From JAHJCW01 sp965369995 (lineage in GTDB: Bacteria; Fidelibacterota; Marinisomatia; Marinisomatales; JAHJCW01), in assembly GCA_965369995.1 (NCBI GenBank), contig CBDURO010000014.1, positions 1 to 35,307 of the forward strand: a DNA stretch of 35,307 nucleotides. The letters run 5' to 3'. Position 1 is the stretch's first letter. Each line of letters starts with the position of its first letter. Of this stretch, positions 13,741 to 21,979 are shown piece by piece. The translations under genes and the position numbers were made by a program. The notes under the pieces were generated by a model. The model had not been told where the DNA came from. It saw nothing but the letters and a program-made list of their open reading frames with translations, and did no database searches.

Positions 13741-16714
13741 CAGTAGATTCCTCTTCATCCATTATTTCTGTCGGAAATTTAGCAATAATTCCTTCTCCGG
13801 TATTCCCATTAATATTGATTACAAGTGGTTGATTTACCCTAAACCAAGTAGTGTATTCCATCTTTTCGTGGATTGGTAAATTTGTAATATTCTTATGATT
13901 AAAGCAGTCCTCTTTTCCTTTATGATTGATTGTAAAATAGCTAATTCTCATACCGGCAATATTCTGAAAAAAGTGCGTTCCAAAAGATGGATCGATTGGC
14001 AATTTTTCCATACCAACTTCTACGATTGCCGCTGTATTTGAAATTTGATTCCATTCAACCGGTATTCCAAGCCATTCATCGGCAGTGCCCCAACGACCAG
14101 GTCCAATTAATAAATAAGGATTATTCTTTCCAAGTTTTTTATTGAATGTCTCCACTTCTTCTGCAATAATTCGCGTTTTTGTGATATTAAAATTTTCGAT
14201 GTCTACATAAATTATATCTTTTATATCATTAGTAGTGCCGTTTCCGAGAGATATCGAGCTCTTGCATAATAGATCATCCTTCATATAATTTATTTGCTCA
14301 TAGAATTGGTGGCTTCCGCTTACTAACATTGGTCTGATTTGTAGTAGGTAGAATTCTGCTTTATTTTTTTTACGATCTAAGTTTATGGAAAATTCAATTT
14401 CGACTGGATTTCCTAAAGCATTTCTCCCTATTTCCAATAATTCAATCAAAATGTCTGTAAGTGGGAATTGTTTCCACTTTAATATCTGTGCAAATGTGAT
14501 AACTCGTGTTCCGGTATAATGTAGTGAATCTCGTACAATATTGTCGTCTGCGGAAACTACGCTTCCTGCCCAAAATAATTGGTTATCTTTTTCTGCTATA
14601 TTTAATTGGCAAGTAATAAGATTATCATATTCACCCTTGCTGAGTAAATTAGGATTGGGAGCTAAATCTAATGCATAAAATTTATTTTGTGAAGATTTGA
14701 TGGTTTCAGTAACCGAAAAATATTGTGGCAGAATATTTGGAAATCTAGGGCTAAACCGTAACGCTTTTTCTCCTTCCATGACTCCTTTTCCTAACCCGAG
14801 TGAAATAGTGGCTACGCCTTCTTCACGTTCCATATAAGAAACCGGATAGAAATTGATATTTCGAGCAATACCGCTTATTGTAGGATAGTATCTATTGCCA
14901 AATTTTTGGCCGATCATCTCCATTATTATGATCGCCATTTTCTCTTCTTCAATAAGATAAGAAGAGTTCTCAACAAGTGCTTTAGGATCGACAAAAAAGG
15001 TTGAAGCATATATTCTAATAATAGCTTCACATAACTGATTTAATCTCCGTTTTCTATTACTAGAAGAATTAGGCAACATAAATGTAGAGTATAATCCTGC
15101 TAATGGCTGAAATTGTGAATCTTCTAATAAACTGGAAGATCGGACGGCTAAGGGAAATTTGATGTGTCTTAGATATTTATCAAGTGTGCTGACTAATTCA
15201 GGTGATAATGATTTTGATAAAAATAGCTCAGTAACATCAATATTGCTATCCAAAGCAATCGCTTTTTCTAACAAGTCATTATTATTAATAAATTTATCGA
15301 ATTCTTTTGTTCCAATTACAACTGCTTTTGGTATTTTAATTTTAACATTTGGGATTTTATTATTAATCTCGGTATCCGCAATTATACGATTCATGAACAA
15401 TAGTCCTCGGGCTTTCCCTCCAAGTGAACCTTTGCTTATTCTTAAAAAAGGAATATTGTGTTTTAATCTGTTTATTGAAAAATCAATAATATGTTTATCT
15501 TCATGAACATTTAAGACAGTTTCTACTGATTTAATTAGATAATTTCTTAATTTCTCTGTATCTTTAAAATCCTCAACTGAGACCGGTCGTATGATCGAAG
15601 CTAATGTGAATTCACCTCGATTGGCTAACCAGTTTGAAAAATGATTAAATTTGGAATGAAACAATAATGATTCTTGAGGAAGCGTATGTAAAATATTGTG
15701 AAGCGATTGAATGTCGCTTGCTCTAGCTAATTCTTTGCCCTTTTTATTGCGAAAGATAAAATCACCAAAACCAAAATTACCTAACATAAATTTCCGTAAA
15801 TCTTTCAATAATGTTTGAGAATGTTTGTAAAGAAAATCTGCGTTAACTGCTTTAGCTTTCTGAGCACTTTCTAAATTGGAAGATTGAATTACAACAGGAA
15901 TGTAGGGTTCATTTTTTCGTACATAATTGGTAAACTGAATACCGGCAGTGTTATCAATTTTGCCATTCTTTGGAAATCGGACATCCGAAATTATTCCAAG
16001 TGTATTATCTCGATACAGATTAAAATAATTCTCAGCTTCTTCAAAGGTACTTACTAATAATACTTTAGTTCGTCCGCGTAAATGAATAAGTCTACTGGTA
16101 GCATCTAAACTCTTATCGACAAGTTTTTGAGTATGAAACATTATTTCTTTGTATAAAAGTGGTAAAATCATAGAATAATAACGTGGATTATCTTCAATAA
16201 ATATTATCGTACGAACGCCACCACGTATGATGTCACGTTTAGAATTATTTTTATCTTCTATGTACTTCATCATTGCCGGAAATACATTAGGATTACCCAT
16301 CCATATAAACACTTTGTCAATATTTTTATGGAGTGTATCAATTGGTATTTCTTCAATTTCATATTCATCAAAGATCAGCAATATTATGGGTTTATCGGGA
16401 TATAATTTTTTAATCTTTGAACATAATCGAATTGAATCCATATCTGCCAAACGTAACATAACAATTATAACATCGAAATCGCGTTTGGTCATCAAGTCTA
16501 ATGCAGATTCACCTGTTTCAACCCGCCACAAGCGAGGCGATTGATAAAAGTTCATTGCTAAATATTCATTAAGTATTTGTTCGGTAAGTCGCCCGTCTTC
16601 CTCCAAGATAAAAGCATCGTATGGACTAGCAACAAGTAGTATCTCATGCACGCGATATAACATCAAGTCTTGCAGTTCAAGATGTTTTGATTTGCTATTT
16701 GACCTTTTTATCAT
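13733..16714 (-). CDS. Two-receiver/ATP-grasp fusion protein (REC-REC-PPDK_N-like)
   Basis: The 993-aa cytoplasmic protein has three parts. Residues about 21-155 resemble a receiver domain, but the phospho-acceptor position is Met86 (VMLRLADMD), so it is probably a pseudo-receiver. Residues about 167-310 form a second receiver with acidic pair E174-D175, acceptor D244 (ISDVRFP), S278/S279 and K297 (FLYKHS), apparently phosphorylatable. Residues about 424-797 match the ATP-grasp domain of PEP synthase: SLGGKARGL, LAVRSSSLLED (R525), GLGKGVMEG and LQIRPM. The swivelling phospho-His domain and PEP/pyruvate barrel are absent. A C-terminal region has GPGRWGTADEWLGIPV (871-886) and FGTHFFQNI (911-919). 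It is the only minus-strand gene, with no histidine kinase nearby. Similar large proteins are annotated in Bacteroidota as PEP/pyruvate-binding; I know of no assigned function. Confidence 0.85.
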   Translation of the reverse strand: MIKRSNSKSKHLELQDLMLYRVHEILLVASPYDAFILEEDGRLTEQILNEYLAMNFYQSPRLWRVETGESALDLMTKRDFDVIIVMLRLADMDSIRLCSKIKKLYPDKPIILLIFDEYEIEEIPIDTLHKNIDKVFIWMGNPNVFPAMMKYIEDKNNSKRDIIRGGVRTIIFIEDNPRYYSMILPLLYKEIMFHTQKLVDKSLDATSRLIHLRGRTKVLLVSTFEEAENYFNLYRDNTLGIISDVRFPKNGKIDNTAGIQFTNYVRKNEPYIPVVIQSSNLESAQKAKAVNADFLYKHSQTLLKDLRKFMLGNFGFGDFIFRNKKGKELARASDIQSLHNILHTLPQESLLFHSKFNHFSNWLANRGEFTLASIIRPVSVEDFKDTEKLRNYLIKSVETVLNVHEDKHIIDFSINRLKHNIPFLRISKGSLGGKARGLLFMNRIIADTEINNKIPNVKIKIPKAVVIGTKEFDKFINNNDLLEKAIALDSNIDVTELFLSKSLSPELVSTLDKYLRHIKFPLAVRSSSLLEDSQFQPLAGLYSTFMLPNSSSNRKRRLNQLCEAIIRIYASTFFVDPKALVENSSYLIEEEKMAIIIMEMIGQKFGNRYYPTISGIARNINFYPVSYMEREEGVATISLGLGKGVMEGEKALRFSPRFPNILPQYFSVTETIKSSQNKFYALDLAPNPNLLSKGEYDNLITCQLNIAEKDNQLFWAGSVVSADDNIVRDSLHYTGTRVITFAQILKWKQFPLTDILIELLEIGRNALGNPVEIEFSINLDRKKNKAEFYLLQIRPMLVSGSHQFYEQINYMKDDLLCKSSISLGNGTTNDIKDIIYVDIENFNITKTRIIAEEVETFNKKLGKNNPYLLIGPGRWGTADEWLGIPVEWNQISNTAAIVEVGMEKLPIDPSFGTHFFQNIAGMRISYFTINHKGKEDCFNHKNITNLPIHEKMEYTTWFRVNQPLVININGNTGEGIIAKFPTEIMDEEESTGI

Positions 16715-16830
16715 AGTGTGAATTTAATATTATTATTAATAAAACGCGTTTTTATTGTTAATTATACAGTTGTAAAAAATACTTTTTGTCGTTTAATTTT
16801 GATATTAACTAGTATGTACATTATATTAAA
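16715..16830. promoter_or_regulatory. Divergent AT-rich intergenic region with a CGCG-centred palindrome
   Basis: These 116 bp separate the starts of the minus-strand fusion gene and comF, so promoters for both must lie here or overlap the genes. It is strongly AT-rich, with runs such as TTAATATTATTATTAAT. A 12-bp perfect palindrome, AAAACGCGTTTT, stands at 16741-16752, 27-38 bp upstream of the minus-strand start codon, and could be an operator. I could not assign -10 and -35 elements with confidence. No Shine-Dalgarno precedes comF. Confidence 0.4.
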
Positions 16831-17511
16831 ATGAGACAAGTAATACAATCAGTTTTCAGAGAAATTAAGGATATTGTATATCCGAATAATTGTGTTATTT
16901 GTAATAAGTATGTGGAAGATAGTCGAAACTGCCTTTGCAAACGGTGTTTATCTAAGTTTGAACCTACTTGGTTAGAATATTGGATAGATAAATTAAGATT
17001 TTCTGATGGAATTGATGAAGTCTATTCTGCGTGGTATGCCACCGGTTCTATTAATGATATAGTTCACAATATAAAATATCATAATCAACCGAGATTGGGT
17101 GAAGAATTGGGTCGGAGAATGGCAAATGAAATTCCAATTGATGAATTAGGGGAAATAGATTTAATTACAGCAGTACCGTTAAATTCAGTAAGAAATAGAG
17201 AACGTGGTTATAATCAATCTGAATGGATTTGTAAGGGATTAGCTAATGTTTTGAATGTTCCATATCAAACTAATTTGGTAAAAAGAGTAAAGTATACTAA
17301 TACCCAAACTGATTTGTCAGCCAATGAACGTAAGCAAAATATGGAAAATGCATTTATTTCAACAAAATCAATTGATTCACTTTCTATCGCAATTATCGAT
17401 GATGTTATTACAACCGGTGCAACGTTATCAGCCTGTGCAGTTGTACTGAAAAATTGTGGTGCGAGTAAAATAACAGGTGTTTCTTGTTGTACCCCACAGT
17501 TTGGATATTAA
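16831..17511 (+). CDS. comF: ComF family phosphoribosyltransferase-like protein
   Basis: The 226-aa protein has an N-terminal zinc-ribbon (C21-x2-C24 and C36-x2-C39 in CVIC and CLCKRC). The phosphoribosyltransferase domain has VPL and RERGYNQSEWICKGLA, and the PRPP-binding motif IDDVITTGAT at about 189-198. ComF/GntX proteins are linked to DNA uptake competence and to use of DNA as a nutrient, but many carriers are not known to be competent and the reaction is unsettled. It starts at an ATG without an obvious Shine-Dalgarno, consistent with a transcript beginning close to the start codon. It lies 15 bp upstream of pgk and may be co-transcribed with it. Confidence 0.92.
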   Translation: MRQVIQSVFREIKDIVYPNNCVICNKYVEDSRNCLCKRCLSKFEPTWLEYWIDKLRFSDGIDEVYSAWYATGSINDIVHNIKYHNQPRLGEELGRRMANEIPIDELGEIDLITAVPLNSVRNRERGYNQSEWICKGLANVLNVPYQTNLVKRVKYTNTQTDLSANERKQNMENAFISTKSIDSLSIAIIDDVITTGATLSACAVVLKNCGASKITGVSCCTPQFGY

Positions 17512-17526
17512 AAAGGAGATATTTCG

Positions 17527-18714
17527 TTGTTAAAAACAATAAGTAATTTTGATTTAAAAGGTAAAAGAATTCTTATTCGAGTTGATTTTAATGTACCTTT
17601 ATCTAATGGTTTAGTAACTGATGATTTTCGCATTCGTATGGCACTACCAACTATAAATCATTGTTTGGAATCCGGAGCATCAGTGGTATTAATGTCACAT
17701 TTAGGTCGACCTAAAGGACAAATTGTTCCCGATCTGAGTTTAATTTCAGTTGGCGAAAAATTGGCAGAATTAATCGAACTGCCAATAAAATTTTCAGATG
17801 ATTGCATTTCGGAGGACGCCAGGGATGTTTCATTAGGACTACGCCCTGGAGAAATTCATCTTCTTGAAAATCTTCGATATCATAACGAAGAAACTGATAA
17901 CGATCCACGATTTAGTGAATTACTTGCTAAACATGGTGAAATATTTATTAATGATGCTTTTGGAACTGCACATCGTCCTCATGCCTCAAACGTTGGCGTT
18001 TCAAGATATTTTTTGCATAAAGGAATTGGTTTCTTATTTGAAAAAGAACTCCAATATTTAGGTACTGTTATTAAAAAACCTAAACGACCTATGACATTAG
18101 TTTTAGGTGGAGCTAAAATTGGTACAAAACTAAAATTAATTAATAAATTTATCGATGAAGCTGATGCTATAATTATTGGCGGTGGAATGGCATTTACATT
18201 TTTAAAAGCCAAAGGGATTAATGTGGGTGGTTCCTTGGTTGATGAATCAATGCTGAAAACCGCATCTGAAATTATTGAAAAAAGTCGAAAAGTAAATAAG
18301 AGGTTACATTTTCCTGTTGATGTAGTTGCAGCAAAAAGTATTGATGATATAAAATCAATAAAAGAGTTAAAAATTGATAAAATCCCAAATACCATGTCAG
18401 GTTTTGATATAGGTCCTGCAACTATTGAAAGATATTCTAAGTTATTATTATCGTCTAAAACGATTATTTGGAATGGACCAATGGGAGTGTTTGAAAAACC
18501 TGAATTTGATAATGGAACGTTAAAAATTGCTGAAATTATGACAAAAGCTAAGGAAGAAGGAAGTGTTGTAATAGTTGGTGGCGGTGATACAGCTGCTGCT
18601 GTAAAATCATATAATTTAACTGACGAAATGTCGCATGTTTCAACCGGTGGAGGAGCCTCTCTGGAATTACTTTCTGGAAATAGATTGCCCTCTGTTGAAG
18701 CGTTGGAAGGATAA
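17527..18714 (+). CDS. pgk: Phosphoglycerate kinase
   Basis: The 395-aa glycolytic kinase transfers phosphate from 1,3-bisphosphoglycerate to ADP. It has RVDFNVPL (D20, N22), the MSHLGRPKG loop, LENLRYHNEE, the INDAFGTAHRPHAS segment, GGAKIGTKLKLI, WNGPMGVFE and the C-terminal GGGDTAAAVK and STGGGASLELL nucleotide-binding loops. The start is a TTG at 17527, supported by AAGGAG ending about 9 nt upstream and by the family's N-terminal sequence beginning right there. Length is normal. Its stop is immediately followed by the tpiA ATG with no spacer, so the two are probably translated together. Confidence 0.97.
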   Translation: MLKTISNFDLKGKRILIRVDFNVPLSNGLVTDDFRIRMALPTINHCLESGASVVLMSHLGRPKGQIVPDLSLISVGEKLAELIELPIKFSDDCISEDARDVSLGLRPGEIHLLENLRYHNEETDNDPRFSELLAKHGEIFINDAFGTAHRPHASNVGVSRYFLHKGIGFLFEKELQYLGTVIKKPKRPMTLVLGGAKIGTKLKLINKFIDEADAIIIGGGMAFTFLKAKGINVGGSLVDESMLKTASEIIEKSRKVNKRLHFPVDVVAAKSIDDIKSIKELKIDKIPNTMSGFDIGPATIERYSKLLLSSKTIIWNGPMGVFEKPEFDNGTLKIAEIMTKAKEEGSVVIVGGGDTAAAVKSYNLTDEMSHVSTGGGASLELLSGNRLPSVEALEG

Positions 18715-19482
18715 ATGAAAAAACACGCAATAGTAGCTGGTAATTGGAAAATGTACAAAACGCCTACTGAAGGATACGCTTTCGTAAAAGATTTTGTGAA
18801 TTTGATGTTGAATATGGAAGATATGGAAGTTATATTTTGCCCGCCTTTTTCGGCGTTATTTAACATTGATGTTGTACTCAAAGAAACGCCTTATAAATTA
18901 GGTGCGCAAAATTGCCATTGGGAAAAAGAAGGTGCTTTCACGGGAGAAGTTTCAGTAAGTATGTTGGAAAGTTGTGGTGTTGACTATGTTATTGTAGGTC
19001 ATTCTGAACGTCGATATATATTTAATGAAACTAATGAATGGATTAACAAAAAGGTGAAAGCAGTCTTAAATGGCGGTTTAAAACCGATTTTATGTATTGG
19101 TGAAACATTAGACCAACGGAAAAGCAATGAAACCAAGGACGTTCTTTTTTATCAATTAAAAGAGGGTTTAAACGGGGTGGAAAAACTGGTTGATGTTGTT
19201 ATCGCATATGAACCGGTATGGGCGATTGGAACAGGAGAAACTGCCACTACGGAACAAGTAAGTGAAGCGCATAGATGGGTACGTGATATTCTATCGGATT
19301 TATATTCGCAAGATATTGCTAACATTACATCAATTTTATATGGTGGTTCAGTGAAACCTGAAAATGCCGGAGAATTATTTGAAATAAAGGATGTAAACGG
19401 ATTTCTGATTGGTGGTGCAAGTTTAAAAATTGATCCGTTTAAAGAAATAATTTTAACAGTTAATAAAAAATTAAAAGGTTAG
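18715..19482 (+). CDS. tpiA: Triosephosphate isomerase
   Basis: The 255-aa TIM barrel interconverts dihydroxyacetone phosphate and glyceraldehyde 3-phosphate. The catalytic set is complete: N10 and K12 in AGNWKMYK, electrophilic H96 in VGHSERR, and base E166 in AYEPVWAIGTG. The phosphate-binding YGGSVKPENA and GGASL loops are present. The ATG follows the pgk stop directly. The secG start lies 2 nt after its stop. No fusion to pgk is present, although their adjacency recalls organisms in which the two are fused. Confidence 0.97.
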   Translation: MKKHAIVAGNWKMYKTPTEGYAFVKDFVNLMLNMEDMEVIFCPPFSALFNIDVVLKETPYKLGAQNCHWEKEGAFTGEVSVSMLESCGVDYVIVGHSERRYIFNETNEWINKKVKAVLNGGLKPILCIGETLDQRKSNETKDVLFYQLKEGLNGVEKLVDVVIAYEPVWAIGTGETATTEQVSEAHRWVRDILSDLYSQDIANITSILYGGSVKPENAGELFEIKDVNGFLIGGASLKIDPFKEIILTVNKKLKG

Positions 19483-19484
19483 AT

Positions 19485-19829
19485 GTGCAAACATTTTTAA
19501 TAATTATACATACAATTATTAGTGTATTACTGGTTGCAGTTATATTGATGCAAGCCAGCCAAGGTGGTGGTCTATCTGGAACTTTTGGCAGTAGTACTAC
19601 CAGTGCACTTTTAGGCGGACGAGGAGCCGGTACATTTTTAAGCAAACTTACTACTTATTTGGCGGTTATATTTTTGGGTTTAGCGGTAGTAATTAGTTTA
19701 ATTAGTTTACCTTCTTCTGTAGAACCTGATTCTATTTTGAAACAAGAAGCAGAAAATCAAAGTATAATCCCAGGAGCCGACTTGTCGCTACCGACTTCGG
19801 TACCGATAGATGATGGTGGTGTTGAATAA
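19485..19829 (+). CDS. secG: Preprotein translocase subunit SecG
   Basis: The 114-aa membrane protein of the SecYEG translocon has two hydrophobic segments (about 3-20 and 53-75). The glycine-rich cytoplasmic loop shows the family signature MQASQGGGLSGTFG, then GGRGAGTFLSKLT. The start is a GTG at 19485, chosen because the conserved first helix begins at once. An ATG two bases upstream is out of frame. The acidic C-terminal tail (SIIPGADL region) is variable in the family. The tpiA-secG-tRNA-Leu order is common in bacteria. Confidence 0.93.
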   Translation: MQTFLIIIHTIISVLLVAVILMQASQGGGLSGTFGSSTTSALLGGRGAGTFLSKLTTYLAVIFLGLAVVISLISLPSSVEPDSILKQEAENQSIIPGADLSLPTSVPIDDGGVE

Positions 19830-19833
19830 AATT

Positions 19834-19916
19834 GCCGAAGTGGTGGAACTGGTAGACACGCTATCTTGAGGGGGTAGTCTCCTATGGAGGTGCGGGTTCG
19901 AGTCCCGCCTTCGGCA
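19834..19916 (+). tRNA. tRNA-Leu (anticodon GAG)
   Basis: The acceptor arms GCCGAAG (19834-19840) and CTTCGGC (19909-19915) pair fully, with discriminator A at 19916. The D arm contains TGGTAGACACG, and the anticodon stem CTATC/GGTAG closes a 7-base loop with GAG at 19868-19870. A long variable arm (TCTCC, TAT loop, GGAGG) marks a class II tRNA. The T arm is GCGGG-TTCGAGT-CCCGC. GAG reads CUC/CUU leucine codons. The 3' CCA is not encoded; the genome has CAA. No integrase or duplicated 3' end was seen near it. Confidence 0.97.
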
Positions 19917-19945
19917 CAAAATTTGAACAAATGAGAGGTTGATAA

Positions 19946-21265
19946 ATGAAGACAACTAAATTGCTACTTATGTTAGTTTTACTTATGGGTCTATCTTTTG
20001 CGGATGATTTAGTACCCGATGATTTTTACACAAATGGACTTGAATCACTGAAATTAAGTGAATGGGATTCTGCAGATAGTCTATTTAAAGCAGCGTTAAG
20101 TTTAGATGCTGATTTCGCACCTGCGATGATCCAATTAGCTAAAATAAGTGTTAGAAATGGCGATATGAATCAAACAAAAGATTATTTACGTCAAGCGATT
20201 GAAGCTGATCCGGAAAATCAAGAATATCGTGAAGAATATGATAATTTGAATGAAATTAATAAATTTATGTCTCAAGGTGCACGCGAACTTGATGCAGGAG
20301 AATATGAAAATGCTATCGCATCATATTCAAAAGTCTATGAAAAATACCCCTATATGACGGAAGCAATTTATAGCTTAGGTGTCGTAAAAATGCGTCAAGG
20401 TGATTTTGACGTGGCTATAGATTATTTTAAAAAAGCTTTAGTAGTTAATGAAAACCATGAAAAAACTCTAAAAGCTTTGAAAAGCGTTGCCGGTAATTTG
20501 TTTAATGAGGGTAACAATTATTATCGCCGCCGCGACTATAATAATGCCTTAGACTACTATAAAAAAGTTGTAGCCATTGATAATTCATTTTATCAAGCTT
20601 ATTATCAATTAGGAGTTGTAGAAACACGACTAAAAAATAATCGTGGTGCAATTAAAGCTTATTCAAATGCTGTTGTAGCAAAATCGAATTTTTATCAAGG
20701 TTGGTATGGATTAGGTATATCTAAAAGATCGAACGGAGACAATCAAGGAGCTTTAAAAGCTTTCCAAAAAGCAATCGATATCAATCCTGGTTATGCAAAA
20801 GCTTATTGTGCGATGGGAGATATTTACTATAAAACAAGTAAATTTGATAAAGCAAAATCCTTTTGTCAACAAGCTATTCAAGCTGATGGTTCATATGCAA
20901 AACCATATATTACACTAGCCACTATCAATATTGATAATAAAGAGTACGATCAAGCTTTGGTCAATTTAGAGGTAGCCACAGGGCTTAATCGAAAAGATTC
21001 TAAAGCGTGGTTAAAAATTGCACAAGTTCATAATATTTTAGGAAATTGTGAAGATGCTAAACGTGCCGCAAGAAAATCACTTGATTTAAGTGGTAAATCC
21101 GGCGGTGCATGGTTGGAATTAGGTATTGCTGAATACTGTGGTGGAGGGGGCAATAAAACAGCAGCTCTAAATGCTTTGGAAAAAGCTCGCGGAGATCGTA
21201 CTTGGAAAACTTATGCTGAGTATGAAATGGATAAAATCAGAAACCCACATAGGTATCAGAACTAA
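19946..21265 (+). CDS. Secreted tetratricopeptide-repeat protein
   Basis: The 439-aa protein has a clear signal peptide (KTTKLLLMLVLLMGLSFA, cleavage before DD near residue 20). Almost the whole mature part consists of TPR units, about ten, with typical spacing (examples: FAPAMIQLAKISVRNGD, FYQAYYQLGVVETRLKN, YAKAYCAMGDIYYKTSK). No catalytic domain is visible. TPR arrays are protein-docking scaffolds; a periplasmic or outer-membrane-associated assembly role is inferred. GAGAGG precedes the ATG. It lies 29 bp after the tRNA and may share its promoter. The C-terminal third has several cysteines (NCEDAK, EYCGGGG). I cannot name the family. Confidence 0.85.
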   Translation: MKTTKLLLMLVLLMGLSFADDLVPDDFYTNGLESLKLSEWDSADSLFKAALSLDADFAPAMIQLAKISVRNGDMNQTKDYLRQAIEADPENQEYREEYDNLNEINKFMSQGARELDAGEYENAIASYSKVYEKYPYMTEAIYSLGVVKMRQGDFDVAIDYFKKALVVNENHEKTLKALKSVAGNLFNEGNNYYRRRDYNNALDYYKKVVAIDNSFYQAYYQLGVVETRLKNNRGAIKAYSNAVVAKSNFYQGWYGLGISKRSNGDNQGALKAFQKAIDINPGYAKAYCAMGDIYYKTSKFDKAKSFCQQAIQADGSYAKPYITLATINIDNKEYDQALVNLEVATGLNRKDSKAWLKIAQVHNILGNCEDAKRAARKSLDLSGKSGGAWLELGIAEYCGGGGNKTAALNALEKARGDRTWKTYAEYEMDKIRNPHRYQN

Positions 21266-21295
21266 TTTTCAAAATTAAATATTGATTATTAAATT

Positions 21296-21979
21296 ATGAT
21301 CAAGGCAGTAATATTTGACCTTGATAACACACTCCTTGACTTCAAAAAAATGAAGGAACATGGAGTTTATGCAGCTATCAGAGCAATGATTGAAGCTGGT
21401 CTTGATTGTGATGAAGAAGAAGCATTCAATTTCATTTTTGAGGTTTATCATCGTAAAGGTTGGGAATATCAACTAATATTTGATGATTTTATAAAATATA
21501 AAACCGGTGAAATCAGTAATAAATTGCTGGCTACTGCCATAGTCGCATACCGGCGAGCTAAAGAAGCATCACTCTTAGTTTATCCAAATGTTCGTCAAAC
21601 TTTAATACACTTAATTAAACATGGAATAAAGATTGCTGTAGTCTCAGATGCTCCCAGCAGGGAGGCGTGGATGAGGATTTACTACCTTAATCTACACCAT
21701 GTTTTTGATGTTGTATTAACATTCGATGATACAAAGGAGTATAAACCGTCTCCGGTACCATTTAAAATGGCATTAAAACAACTTAATATTAATCCAGATG
21801 AAGCATTAATGGTAGGAGATTGGCCTGAAAGGGATGTAGTTGGAGCGAGTCAAGTTGGAATTAAAACAGTATTTGCGCGTTACGGAGATACCTCCGATAT
21901 TAAAAACTCCGGCGCTGATTGGGAAGTTGATGATATTTATAAAGTTGTACATATTGTCGATGAGCTAAATGGTGTCTGA
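21296..21979 (+). CDS. HAD superfamily hydrolase, subfamily IA
   Basis: The 227-aa protein has motif I IFDLDNTLLD (D8, D10) and a helical cap at about 18-85. Motif II is VVSDAPSREAW, the lysine is in YKPSP, and motif III is MVGDWPERDVVGA. The cap helix after motif I (KKMKEHGVYAAIRAMIEAGL) is similar to a HAD-IA group best known from archaea and eukaryotes (TIGR02253-like); this is from memory of the motif, not a search. The substrate is unknown, with a small sugar or nucleotide phosphate likely. It is unlikely to be SerB, which has a different motif context. It overlaps acpS by 11 nt and leads an overlapping operon with acpS, nnrDE, vanZ-like and recN. Confidence 0.88.
   Translation: MIKAVIFDLDNTLLDFKKMKEHGVYAAIRAMIEAGLDCDEEEAFNFIFEVYHRKGWEYQLIFDDFIKYKTGEISNKLLATAIVAYRRAKEASLLVYPNVRQTLIHLIKHGIKIAVVSDAPSREAWMRIYYLNLHHVFDVVLTFDDTKEYKPSPVPFKMALKQLNINPDEALMVGDWPERDVVGASQVGIKTVFARYGDTSDIKNSGADWEVDDIYKVVHIVDELNGV

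Noticed and set aside
17979..18881. 300-aa antisense open frame opposite pgk and tpiA
   Set aside because: It lies wholly across two conserved genes, its composition is the low-complexity Ser/Ile/Pro pattern of a complement shadow, and it shows no family motif.
19834..19916. tRNA-Leu as an attachment site for an integrated element
   Set aside because: No integrase, no second copy of the tRNA 3' end and only housekeeping genes flank it.
21263..21277. TAATTTT-C-AAAATTA palindrome after the TPR gene as terminator
   Set aside because: The loop would be a single base and the stem has no G or C, so it cannot form a stable hairpin; likely chance in AT-rich sequence.
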